DNA from: Methanobacteriota archaeon
GTDB taxonomy: Archaea > Methanobacteriota > Methanobacteria > Methanobacteriales > Methanobacteriaceae
Reading direction: 5' to 3'
NCBI GenBank assembly: GCA_023434825.1
Contig: JAEYSH010000042.1
Location: 1-11,201, forward strand
DNA: 11,201 nt
The notes beneath the pieces are model-generated. The model did not search any database and was not told where the DNA came from. It worked only from the letters and a program-made list of their open reading frames with translations. Both the position numbers and the translations under genes were made by a program. Of this stretch, positions 1 through 5,731 are shown one piece after another (the first letter of the stretch is position 1; every line of letters starts with the position of its first letter).

Positions 1-56
1 TATATGGGGCTTAAAGTCATAAATAATAATAAAATCCCCACTATTAGTTTTTTCAT
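1..56 (-). CDS. N-terminal fragment of a secreted protein or lipoprotein, function unknown
   Basis: The gene starts with ATG at 56 on the minus strand and leaves the window after 18 codons. The visible residues are MKKLIVGILLLFMTLSPI: two lysines followed by a continuous hydrophobic stretch, the layout of a signal peptide or N-terminal membrane anchor. A good ribosome binding site, GAGGTG (67-62), lies five bases before the ATG, which supports a real start. The gene runs in the same direction as taw1, with about 295 bases between them. The mature protein is outside the window, so its function cannot be inferred. The signal-plus-SD combination is seen directly; that it is an exported protein is inference. 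Confidence 0.6.
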   Translation of the reverse strand, partial: MKKLIVGILLLFMTLSPI

Positions 57-351
57 TAAACCACCTCAAAATCAACCTTTTCAGACCATTGAAAATCATG
101 TATTAGCCATAAATTTTTTATAATAAAAATTTTGACAGATTTTTAACAGCAAAAATTTCATTTTTGAAAGGTTGATCAAAATTTAATTAATTGATAATTC
201 TAATTCAACTATTCTTGATGTAAACTTTTCTATTAGGTAATAAAAACAGTTTAAATGATATTTAAAAAATAAATAATTTAATTTAATTCCCAATTTAAAT
301 CAAGAAATATAGATTAAAAATCTTCTTTTATTAGTTATAAAGTAGGAAAAA
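57..351. other. AT-rich intergenic region, no gene recognised
   Basis: This spacer lies between two minus-strand genes. It holds the ribosome binding site of the left-end gene (67-62) and a TATA-like stretch on the minus strand around 115-126 that could be its promoter. A plus-strand reading frame of 39 codons (4-123) overlaps the signal-peptide start and has no ribosome binding site, so I do not call it. Nothing else stands out apart from high A+T. Confidence 0.6.
316..351 (-). terminator. Possible T-tract terminator of taw1
   Basis: Read on the minus strand, the taw1 stop codon is followed at once by five T residues (351-347). A second run of five T (320-316) lies inside a 5-bp inverted repeat, AGATT/AATCT (311-323). 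Archaeal termination commonly uses such U-tracts. Both runs are short in a very AT-rich background, so the call is weak. Confidence 0.3.
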
Positions 352-1266
352 TTATCCTAAAAGAACAACTCTACTTTCATAAGCTTTATCAAGAATTTCA
401 AGACCGCATTTTTCTGCAACGGAATCAGCAAAGTCATATATTTCCTGATTTGAAGGCATATTTTCCCATACTAATCTTCTCCTGGAATAGCCTACAAACA
501 TATATGCTTTAATCTCAACAAAATCCGGATTGCTTTTTTTAATAATATTAGCATATTCTTCAGGATTCTGCATGTTAAAATCCTTAACACAAGTCATTCT
601 CAATACTTTTCTGCAGTCTAAAGTTGAAAGCAAATCAAGGCTTTTATTCAGGTTTTCCCAACTATTTTCAATTTGCGGATTGCATAATTTTTCATATGTT
701 TTTTTATCAGGAGCATCTAAAGAAATATAAAGCTGAGTTGGCTCTTCCTTTAAATTTTCAAGCTTCTCCGGAGTCATTCCATTAGTAACAAGAAAAGTAG
801 TAAAATTTCTTTTATGGAATTCCTCAATTAAACCATCTATCTCTGGATAAATCATGGGTTCTCCTGCTAGAGATATAGCTGCATTTGTTGGATCCTGTGA
901 TTCATCCAATTTCTTTTTATTGGCTTTTTCATTTCCAAAAAATCCACAAAGAAGATTTCTTTGAGCACTAATACATTCATCAATTATTTTACCGGGCTCA
1001 TCATAATCCCCTTTCCATTCTGTCTCTGTAACTGAAAGATCTCTCCAACAGAATAAACACTTCTGATGACAAAAAGGAATACTTGGAGACATTTGAAGAC
1101 ATCTATGGCTTTCAATACCATAGAATTTTTGTTTATAACATTCCCCATCATCAAGGATGCTTTTTTTGGTCCAGTGACATACTTTAGCCGCAGCATGTCG
1201 ATTATTACCAACAAATCTGTAACCCATTTTTTCCAGTTTTTTAAGATTTTCATCTGAAAGTGACAT
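352..1266 (-). CDS. taw1: tRNA 4-demethylwyosine synthase (Taw1/TYW1), radical SAM enzyme
   Basis: This cytoplasmic radical SAM enzyme condenses pyruvate with 1-methylguanosine at position 37 of tRNA-Phe, giving the tricyclic 4-demethylwyosine, the first committed step of wyosine synthesis. The 304-residue protein has the archaeal TYW1 cysteine layout. C30, C43 and C56 form the CX12CX12C motif for the auxiliary [4Fe-4S] cluster. C66, C70 and C73 form the radical SAM motif CX3CX2C, continued by the family-typical WRDL. K45, two residues after C43, is at the place where I recall the pyruvate-binding lysine of the Methanocaldococcus enzyme. Later motifs are SLAGEPMIYPE, FLVTNG and ISLDAP. I chose ATG at 1266 rather than the in-frame ATG at 1305, because it puts the first cysteine at residue 30, close to family usage. 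Neither start has a convincing SD, so the mRNA may have a short leader. The gene appears monocistronic. Confidence 0.95.
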   Translation of the reverse strand: MSLSDENLKKLEKMGYRFVGNNRHAAAKVCHWTKKSILDDGECYKQKFYGIESHRCLQMSPSIPFCHQKCLFCWRDLSVTETEWKGDYDEPGKIIDECISAQRNLLCGFFGNEKANKKKLDESQDPTNAAISLAGEPMIYPEIDGLIEEFHKRNFTTFLVTNGMTPEKLENLKEEPTQLYISLDAPDKKTYEKLCNPQIENSWENLNKSLDLLSTLDCRKVLRMTCVKDFNMQNPEEYANIIKKSNPDFVEIKAYMFVGYSRRRLVWENMPSNQEIYDFADSVAEKCGLEILDKAYESRVVLLG

Positions 1267-1760
1267 TATAATATACCCATTTATTTTTAGAAATTTAATG
1301 TTCAATATGATACATAATTAATTATACATTATCATCAAACTGACAACATTAATTAATACATTTAACCGTTCAGTTTTTTATAAGATTTTCGTTATTTTTG
1401 ATCAATTAAACGAATATATAACATAAAATTTAAAGTATTGCATTGTTTTATGAATTCCATATGTAACTTATTTTTAAGGGACATGAAGGATTTATTAACC
1501 TTTTTTTATAAAAACAATTATTAATTATGCCCAAATATACTCTTTAAGTTTCATTTTCAATCCAAGTATAATTCAAATGAATTAATTCATTTCAAAATAA
1601 CATCAAATATTGCTCTTTTTAGTAAATTAAGATTAAATGAAGCTAATTAACTAGAAATTGCAATTAAGTGTCCTTCTCCTTATTACAAATTTTAAAATGA
1701 CTCCAATCATGCTTTAAATCAAAAAAGCAACTCTATGAACGCATTTTTTAGAAAATTAAA
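1267..1760. other. Long AT-rich intergenic region between divergent genes
   Basis: About 500 bases lie between taw1 (minus) and the transglutaminase-like gene (plus), and no gene can be supported. On the minus strand a TATA-like stretch around 1318-1325 could serve taw1. On the plus strand a TATA-like ATATATAA (1414-1421) lies about 85 bases before AAGG...CCTTTTTTT (1486-1507), which resembles a small terminator, so a short untranslated RNA is conceivable. A perfect 18-bp palindrome sits at 1575-1592. The remainder is AT-rich sequence without recognisable structure. Confidence 0.6.
1575..1592. repeat. Perfect 18-bp palindrome
   Basis: AAATGAATTAATTCATTT reads the same on both strands. After one mismatched pair it continues with TT on the left and AA on the right, giving a 24-bp inverted repeat with a single mismatch. 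It lies about 180 bases upstream of the TATA box of the following gene. It could be a regulator site, or chance in AT-rich DNA. Confidence 0.5.
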
Positions 1761-1776
1761 TCAAAAGATTTATATA
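1761..1776 (+). promoter_or_regulatory. TATA-box promoter of the transglutaminase-like gene
   Basis: TTTATATA (1769-1776) is preceded by an A-rich BRE-like stretch, TCAAAAGA. Archaeal TATA boxes centre about 26-27 bases before the transcription start, which predicts initiation near 1799. That is downstream of the TTG at 1787, so the TTG is unlikely to be the start codon. The 5' leader to the favoured start at 1856 would be about 57 bases. Confidence 0.65.
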
Positions 1777-1843
1777 TGATATAAATTTGATTAGATTATG
1801 TCCAAAACGTTCCAGCGAGTATAGTTTAAATACTGTGGAACAC

Positions 1844-1848
1844 GGAGG
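1844..1848 (+). promoter_or_regulatory. Ribosome binding site that decides an unusual start
   Basis: GGAGG is the only strong Shine-Dalgarno match near the start of the surface-protein gene. Seven bases downstream is an in-frame ATT codon (1856). The GTG at 1835 and the TTG at 1787 both lie upstream of this site and so cannot use it. Confidence 0.6.
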
Positions 1849-1855
1849 CGGTACA

Positions 1856-2533
1856 ATTAAGCGACATACGTCATGTGCGTTGTTATTAATAATTATTATG
1901 ACAATGTGCATAATTCCCTCAGTAGTAGGGACACAAAACCAAGTTGCATCGGACAAAATTGCAAAAATTGGTTCAAGTGAAAATCAAAACGTTTTGGATG
2001 TTAACGCAGCATCTAAAACCAAAAAAGTCAAGGCCAAGACTAAAAAAACCACAAAGAAAGTAAAAGCTAAAAAAACTTACAAAAAAACTTACAAAAAAGT
2101 AACAGCTAAAAAATACAAAGTCAAAGTTCGATACTGGTACAAAGGTAAATGGAGATACAAATATGTAACCAAATACCGAACAGTTTCAGCGGCTTCAACT
2201 ACTACAACAACAAGTTACTCATCAAGCAGCAGTTCCAGTTCAGGGGCATGGGGCGATGACCCAACCTTAGACGCAATTATTAGATCAGGTAGCGGATTCA
2301 GTTACAGCAGTGCTCACCATACTGGTGCTGAACTAGCAAAATACGGTTCCGGCGATTGCTGGGCGTTTAGTGATTACCTAAATACAAAATTACAAGCAGC
2401 AGGATATCAATCCAGAATTATACAATACGCAACAAGTTACTCAAGCCAGCACAGATCAGTGCAAGTAATGAGAAACGGCGCATGGCAAACAGTTCCATAC
2501 AGAGCTTACGGATATCCATCATTAATCGTGTAA
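1856..2533 (+). CDS. Secreted lysine-rich protein with C-terminal transglutaminase-like domain
   Basis: From 1856 the 225-residue protein has four parts. First is a signal peptide (KRH, then a hydrophobic stretch to about residue 25). Second is a strongly basic Lys/Tyr-rich segment (about 55-105) with KTYK repeats and KVRYWYKGKWRYKYV, probably a cell-wall-binding spacer. Third is a Ser/Thr linker. Fourth is a short C-terminal domain with SGDCWAFSDYL (C168) and SSQHRSVQV (H199), the Cys-His arrangement of transglutaminase-like and papain-like enzymes such as the pseudomurein endoisopeptidases. The usual acidic third triad residue is not visible: the segment after H199 reads GAWQTVPYRAYGY. It may be a wall-remodelling peptidase, a weakened enzyme, or a wall-binding protein. 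The start is uncertain. ATT (1856) fits the SD and the signal peptide, while GTG (1835) or TTG (1787) would add 7 or 23 residues. The gene stands alone, between its own TATA box and a T-rich terminator. Confidence 0.8.
   Translation: MKRHTSCALLLIIIMTMCIIPSVVGTQNQVASDKIAKIGSSENQNVLDVNAASKTKKVKAKTKKTTKKVKAKKTYKKTYKKVTAKKYKVKVRYWYKGKWRYKYVTKYRTVSAASTTTTTSYSSSSSSSSGAWGDDPTLDAIIRSGSGFSYSSAHHTGAELAKYGSGDCWAFSDYLNTKLQAAGYQSRIIQYATSYSSQHRSVQVMRNGAWQTVPYRAYGYPSLIV
2071..2094 (+). repeat. 12-bp tandem repeat inside the lysine-rich segment
   Basis: AAAAACTTACAA occurs twice in direct succession (2071-2082, 2083-2094) and encodes consecutive KTYK units. It is in frame, so changes in copy number would lengthen or shorten the basic spacer without breaking the gene. 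Confidence 0.75.
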
Positions 2534-2577
2534 ATTTCTAAACATCGATTAACACAACATTCAATGAAATAAACTTA

Positions 2578-2610
2578 CTTTCTTTTTTTCTCATTTTTTA
2601 TTTTTATTTT
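2578..2610 (+). terminator. T-rich terminator of the transglutaminase-like gene
   Basis: A dense series of T runs (T7 at 2583-2589, T6 at 2594-2599, T5 at 2601-2605, T4 at 2607-2610) starts about 45 bases after the stop codon. No stable hairpin precedes it, which is typical of archaeal U-tract termination. It separates the gene from the tpiA promoter. Confidence 0.75.
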
Positions 2611-2630
2611 AAAAATCAAATAGAATTATT

Positions 2631-2669
2631 TTTATACTGAAAAATTAATAACATTATACAATTTATATA
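2631..2669 (+). promoter_or_regulatory. Promoter region of the tpiA-pgk operon
   Basis: There are two TATA-like candidates: TTTATACT (2631-2638) and TTTATATA (2662-2669). The second is the better match, but it predicts initiation near 2692, inside or after the GGAGGA ribosome binding site (2685-2690). The first predicts initiation near 2661 and would keep the binding site in the mRNA. I favour the first for translation from the SD, but cannot exclude a second, nearly leaderless transcript. Confidence 0.5.
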
Positions 2670-2695
2670 GCTATATCTGTTTTTGGAGGATAATC

Positions 2696-3376
2696 ATGAA
2701 GGAAACTAAAGGATCCCCTATTGTAATTTTAAATTTTAAAACATATTTAGAATCTACAGGAAAAAATGCATTAAATCTTGCAAGGAGCTGCCAGGAAGCC
2801 ACCGAAGAAACCGGTGTAAATATAATGGTTGCCCCACAATATGCAGATATTTATAGAATATCACAGGAACTGGATGTCCCCGTTTTAGCACAGCATATCG
2901 ATGCAGTTAATGCTGGAGGACACACAGGTAGTGTACTTCCAGAAAGTGTAAAAGAAGCCGGAGCTATAGGTACTCTAATAAATCACTCTGAACAGAGAAT
3001 GCAACTTTTTAATATTGATGCGGTCGTTAAAAAAGCCTTTTCACTTGGAATGAGCAGCGTAGTATGTACTAATAATATAGAAACCAGTGCTGCAGCTGCA
3101 ACATTAAATCCTGACTTCGTAGCAATAGAACCTCCAGAACTAATAGGATCTGGAATACCTGTTTCTCAAGCTGAACCAGAAATAGTTGAAAAGACAGTTG
3201 AACTCATTCATGACATAAATAAAGATGTAAGAGTGCTTTGTGGCGCTGGAATATCCACTGGGGATGACATGAAAGCAGCATTAGAATTAGGAAGCGAAGG
3301 AGTTCTTCTTGCATCAGGAATTATACTTGCAGATGACCCTAAAGAAGCATTGCTTGATCTTGTAAGCAAAATATAG
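2696..3376 (+). CDS. tpiA: Triosephosphate isomerase, archaeal type
   Basis: The enzyme interconverts dihydroxyacetone phosphate and glyceraldehyde 3-phosphate in the cytoplasm. In autotrophic methanogens it serves mainly gluconeogenesis. At 226 residues it has the short archaeal form, against about 250 in bacteria and eukaryotes. The catalytic residues are all visible: K15 in LNFKTY, H97 in LINHSEQR and E145 in AIEPPELIG. The phosphate-binding GAGIS is at 183-187. The ATG at 2696 follows GGAGGA (2685-2690) by five bases. The stop codon shares one base with a possible GTG at 3376 and lies 11 bases before the preferred pgk ATG, so the two genes form an operon for adjacent steps of triose metabolism. 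Nothing is missing or unusual in the protein. Confidence 0.97.
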   Translation: MKETKGSPIVILNFKTYLESTGKNALNLARSCQEATEETGVNIMVAPQYADIYRISQELDVPVLAQHIDAVNAGGHTGSVLPESVKEAGAIGTLINHSEQRMQLFNIDAVVKKAFSLGMSSVVCTNNIETSAAAATLNPDFVAIEPPELIGSGIPVSQAEPEIVEKTVELIHDINKDVRVLCGAGISTGDDMKAALELGSEGVLLASGIILADDPKEALLDLVSKI

Positions 3377-3377
3377 T

Positions 3378-3382
3378 GGTGA
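3378..3382 (+). promoter_or_regulatory. Ribosome binding site that decides the pgk start
   Basis: GGTGA matches the 3' part of the archaeal SD consensus GGAGGTGA and lies five bases before ATG 3388. The in-frame GTG codons at 3376 and 3379 overlap this site and so are unlikely starts. Confidence 0.6.
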
Positions 3383-3387
3383 CAAAA

Positions 3388-4617
3388 ATGTCCCTTCAGT
3401 TTTATACCATAGACGACTTTGACATGGATGATAAAACCGTCCTTGTAAGAGTAGATATTAACTCTCCAGTAGATCCAAATACAGGATCTCTTTTAGACGA
3501 TACCAGAATTAAATTGCATGCCGGAACCATTGATGAAATCTCAAAGAAGGGAGCAAAGACAGTTATACTGGCTCATCAGAGCAGACCCGGGAAGAATGAT
3601 TTTACAACCCTTCAGCAGCATGCTCAAGCCCTCTCAGAACTTTTAAAACGTCCAGTAGATTACGTTGATGACATATTTGGAAGTAATGCAAGGGAAAGAA
3701 TAAAAAAAATGAATAAAGGAGACATACTTCTTCTTGAAAATGTCCGTTTTTATTCTGAAGAAATTCTAAAAAGAGACGCAACAGAACAGTCCAAGACACA
3801 TATGGTTCAAAAATTAACTCCAGTTGCAGATTATTTCATTAACGATGCATTTGCTGCTGCGCATAGATCACAACCATCATTAGTAGGATTTGCAATTACA
3901 TTACCTGCAGGTGCTGGAAGAGTAATGGAAACCGAACTTAATTCTTTATACAACGCCGTTAATAACGCTGAAAAACCATGCGTTTATGTGCTTGGCGGTG
4001 TGAAGGTTGATGACTCCATTATGGTAATGGAAAATGTTTTAAGAAACGGCAGTGCAGATTATATTCTTACAACAGGCCTTGTTGCCAATATATTTTTATG
4101 GGCATCTGGAATTGACATTGGACAATATAATAAACAATTTATAAAAGATAGAGGATATTGTGACTTTGTTAAAAAAGGTAAGCAGATGTTAAAAGAATTT
4201 AAAGGCCAAATAAAGATACCTATTGATGTTGCAGTTTGTATTGACGATGAAAGAGAAGAATACTGTGTTGAAGAAATTCCAAATAAGCCAATATTCGATA
4301 TAGGAACAGATACCATTACCGAATACGCTAAATGTATTAGAGATGCAAAAACAATATTTGCAAATGGTCCTGCAGGAGTATTTGAAAAAGAAGGGTTTAA
4401 TATAGGCACTGAAGATATTTTAAATGCTATTGCTTCTTCTAATGGTAATTCTATTATTGGGGGCGGACATTTAGCCGCTGCAGCTAACCATATGGGACTA
4501 TCTTCAGGCATAACTCACATAAGCAGTGGTGGTGGCGCATCAATTAATTTACTTGCTGGCGAAAAACTTCCCGTAGTTGAAGTGCTTCAAGATGTTGCAT
4601 CGAAGGGATTAAAATAA
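3388..4617 (+). CDS. pgk: Phosphoglycerate kinase
   Basis: This cytoplasmic kinase transfers phosphate between ATP and 3-phosphoglycerate; in methanogens it works chiefly toward gluconeogenesis. The protein is 409 residues, normal for the family. The N-terminal substrate domain shows RVDINSPVD (21-29), DDTRI (37-41), the AHQSRPG loop (62-68), LLENVRFYSEE, and NDAFAAAHRSQPS. The nucleotide domain shows LGGVKVDDS, NGPAGVFE (326-333) and the glycine loop GGGH (358-361), where many bacterial enzymes have GGGD. The archaeal enzymes differ at several such places, so this is not a defect. ATG 3388 is chosen over GTG 3376 and 3379 on the strength of the SD. The gene is translated from the tpiA mRNA. 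Downstream there is only a short T5 run (4632-4636) as a possible terminator before the tRNA promoter. Confidence 0.97.
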   Translation: MSLQFYTIDDFDMDDKTVLVRVDINSPVDPNTGSLLDDTRIKLHAGTIDEISKKGAKTVILAHQSRPGKNDFTTLQQHAQALSELLKRPVDYVDDIFGSNARERIKKMNKGDILLLENVRFYSEEILKRDATEQSKTHMVQKLTPVADYFINDAFAAAHRSQPSLVGFAITLPAGAGRVMETELNSLYNAVNNAEKPCVYVLGGVKVDDSIMVMENVLRNGSADYILTTGLVANIFLWASGIDIGQYNKQFIKDRGYCDFVKKGKQMLKEFKGQIKIPIDVAVCIDDEREEYCVEEIPNKPIFDIGTDTITEYAKCIRDAKTIFANGPAGVFEKEGFNIGTEDILNAIASSNGNSIIGGGHLAAAANHMGLSSGITHISSGGGASINLLAGEKLPVVEVLQDVASKGLK

Positions 4618-4710
4618 ATTTCACCATTAACTTTTTATACTAAAAGCGGTAAAACATTAAATTCCAAACTTACTAATTATTGTAATTATATAATAATAGT
4701 GATTGAATTA

Positions 4711-4726
4711 CCAAAAACTTTATAAG
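4711..4726 (+). promoter_or_regulatory. Promoter of the tRNA cluster (BRE and TATA box)
   Basis: CCAAAAACTTTATAAG combines an A-rich BRE with a TATA box, TTTATAAG, a classical arrangement for archaeal stable-RNA promoters. The expected transcription start near 4748-4750 is immediately before the 5' end of tRNA-Thr at 4751. Confidence 0.75.
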
Positions 4727-4745
4727 TAAATACATCAAATACCTA

Positions 4746-4828
<83 letters not shown>

Positions 4829-4861
4829 GTGTTAAAAAATAAACAACTAAAACATTTCCTA

Positions 4862-4938
<77 letters not shown>

Positions 4939-4979
4939 CAAAATCTCAATTAAAAAAGGAGTCATAAAATAATTCATAT

Positions 4980-5053
4980 CCCGCCTTAGCTCAATTTGGC
5001 AGAGCATCGGACTGTAGATCCGAGGGTTGCTGGTTCAAGTCCGGCAGGCGGGA
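4980..5053 (+). tRNA. tRNA-Tyr, anticodon GTA
   Basis: Acceptor stem CCCGCCT pairs with AGGCGGG. C1-G72 is the archaeal/eukaryotic tyrosine identity pair, with discriminator A. Anticodon stem TCGGA/TCCGA encloses loop CTGTAGA, anticodon GTA. There is no intron and no encoded CCA. It follows tRNA-Pro by 42 bases. Confidence 0.97.
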
Positions 5054-5094
5054 TTCTAATTATTAAATTACTCCAGAAAATACATAACAAATAA

Positions 5095-5126
5095 TTTATA
5101 TCTAAAGAAATAGAAAAGTATTTAAG
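5095..5126 (+). promoter_or_regulatory. Possible second promoter, before tRNA-Asp
   Basis: The 113-base gap between tRNA-Tyr and tRNA-Asp is much longer than the other spacers (20-42 bases) and contains TATA-like TTTATATC (5095-5102) and TATTTAAG (5119-5126), the latter after an AGAAAAG BRE-like stretch. Initiation near 5125 or 5149 would give a short leader before tRNA-Asp. This would let tRNA-Asp, tRNA-Lys and perhaps the RNA polymerase genes be transcribed separately from the first three tRNAs. Confidence 0.5.
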
Positions 5127-5129
5127 TGT

Positions 5130-5141
5130 GTATACGTATAC
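5130..5141. repeat. Perfect 12-bp palindrome in the tRNA-Asp upstream region
   Basis: GTATACGTATAC is a perfect palindrome starting four bases after the proximal TATA-like box and ending 25 bases before tRNA-Asp. If initiation is near 5149, it covers about -19 to -8, a typical site for an archaeal repressor that blocks polymerase recruitment. A chance AT-rich palindrome is possible. Confidence 0.5.
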
Positions 5142-5166
5142 CCAATTATACTCTCATTCTTGAGCT

Positions 5167-5238
5167 GCCCTGGTGGTGTAGGGGCTATCATGTGGGCCTG
5201 TCGAGCCCACGACTCGGGTTCAAATCCCGGCCAGGGCG
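5167..5238 (+). tRNA. tRNA-Asp, anticodon GTC
   Basis: Acceptor stem GCCCTGG pairs perfectly with CCAGGGC, and the discriminator is G as expected for Asp. Anticodon stem TGGGC/GCCCA encloses loop CTGTCGA, anticodon GTC. The T arm CGGGTTCAAATCCCG is intact. No CCA is encoded and there is no intron. Confidence 0.97.
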
Positions 5239-5257
5239 TTGTATTTATATAATTTGT

Positions 5258-5332
<75 letters not shown>

Positions 5333-5345
5333 TTCTTTAATTCTA

Positions 5346-5434
5346 TGCAACAATGTTGCAATTTGCAAATCACTCAAAACTGCTGTTTTGGGGCACAAAC
5401 ACGTAGTGTTTGTAAACTCATATTTGCAATTTTT
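5346..5434 (+). promoter_or_regulatory. Structured leader upstream of rpoH (candidate attenuator or processing element)
   Basis: Several inverted repeats fill the gap between tRNA-Lys and rpoH. TGCAAC/GTTGCA (5346-5351/5355-5360) closes a 3-base loop. CTCAAAAC/GTTTTGGG (5373-5380/5385-5392, one G-T pair) closes TGCT. ACAAACAC/GTGTTTGT (5395-5402/5406-5413) closes GTA. An 8-bp perfect helix, TTGCAAAT (5363-5370) with ATTTGCAA (5422-5429), can enclose the last two hairpins, giving a three-way junction. It is followed directly by TTTTT (5430-5434) and then by the rpoH SD at 5439. TTGCAA occurs three times, so competing pairings are possible. The pairing is read from sequence; regulation is inference. 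No good TATA box is seen here, so the mRNA may come from the tRNA promoters. Confidence 0.55.
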
Positions 5435-5450
5435 AACTGGAGGATAAAGT

Positions 5451-5684
5451 GTGAAAAAAGATATCTTAAAACACAGATTAGTTCCAGAACATACTATTTT
5501 GTCGAAATCTGAAATAAATAAAATGTTAAAAGAATTGGATATCCACCCAGAACAGCTTCCCAAAATAAAACAGGATGATCCTGTTTGTAAAGCAATTGAA
5601 GCTAAAACTGGAGATATTTTGAAAATAACCCGAAAGAGCCATACTGCTGGGAAGTTTGTAACTTATCGGTTAGTATTAGACTAA
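5451..5684 (+). CDS. rpoH: DNA-directed RNA polymerase subunit H (Rpo5)
   Basis: This small subunit corresponds to the C-terminal domain of eukaryotic Rpb5 and sits in the lower jaw of RNA polymerase near downstream DNA, contacting the A subunits. The 77-residue length is normal for archaeal subunit H. Diagnostic motifs are HRLVPEHTILS near the N terminus, the LPKI...DPV stretch in the middle, and AKTGDILKITRKSHTAG followed by the terminal TYRLV strand. The start is GTG at 5451, six bases after a strong GGAGGA (5439-5444). It opens the RNA polymerase operon; rpoB'' begins 47 bases downstream. A structured leader precedes it. Confidence 0.97.
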   Translation: MKKDILKHRLVPEHTILSKSEINKMLKELDIHPEQLPKIKQDDPVCKAIEAKTGDILKITRKSHTAGKFVTYRLVLD

Positions 5685-5693
5685 TTAATTTAT

Positions 5694-5715
5694 TTTTTGA
5701 GTAATTTTTGAGTAA
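5694..5715 (+). repeat. Perfect 11-bp tandem duplication between rpoH and rpoB''
   Basis: TTTTTGAGTAA occurs twice with no spacer (5694-5704, 5705-5715) and ends six bases before the rpoB'' GGAGG. Each copy contains a T5 run. It may be a simple replication slip, or a weak pause or termination site inside the operon. The second copy also creates a TTG (5708) that is in frame with rpoB'' but lies upstream of its ribosome binding site. Confidence 0.75.
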
Positions 5716-5731
5716 ATTTTGGAGGAATTTA

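Noticed and set aside
4..123. 39-codon plus-strand frame at the left end
   Set aside because: It has no ribosome binding site and overlaps a minus-strand start with good SD and signal peptide.
1787..1855. TTG at 1787 or GTG at 1835 as start of the transglutaminase-like protein
   Set aside because: TTG lies upstream of the transcription start predicted from the TATA box, and GTG lies upstream of the only good SD. Either would put a long polar extension before the signal peptide. They remain possible if AUU initiation is disproved.
3376..3387. GTG at 3376 or 3379 as pgk start
   Set aside because: Both overlap the GGTGA ribosome binding site. ATG 3388 has the correct spacing and reaches the conserved N terminus.
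4059..4511. 150-codon minus-strand frame inside pgk
   Set aside because: It is the longest antisense frame, but lies wholly inside pgk, whose motifs are complete. The peptide looks like random reverse translation.
5244..5252. TTTATATAA as promoter for tRNA-Lys
   Set aside because: It lies only 6 bases before the mature tRNA; transcription from it would start inside the tRNA.
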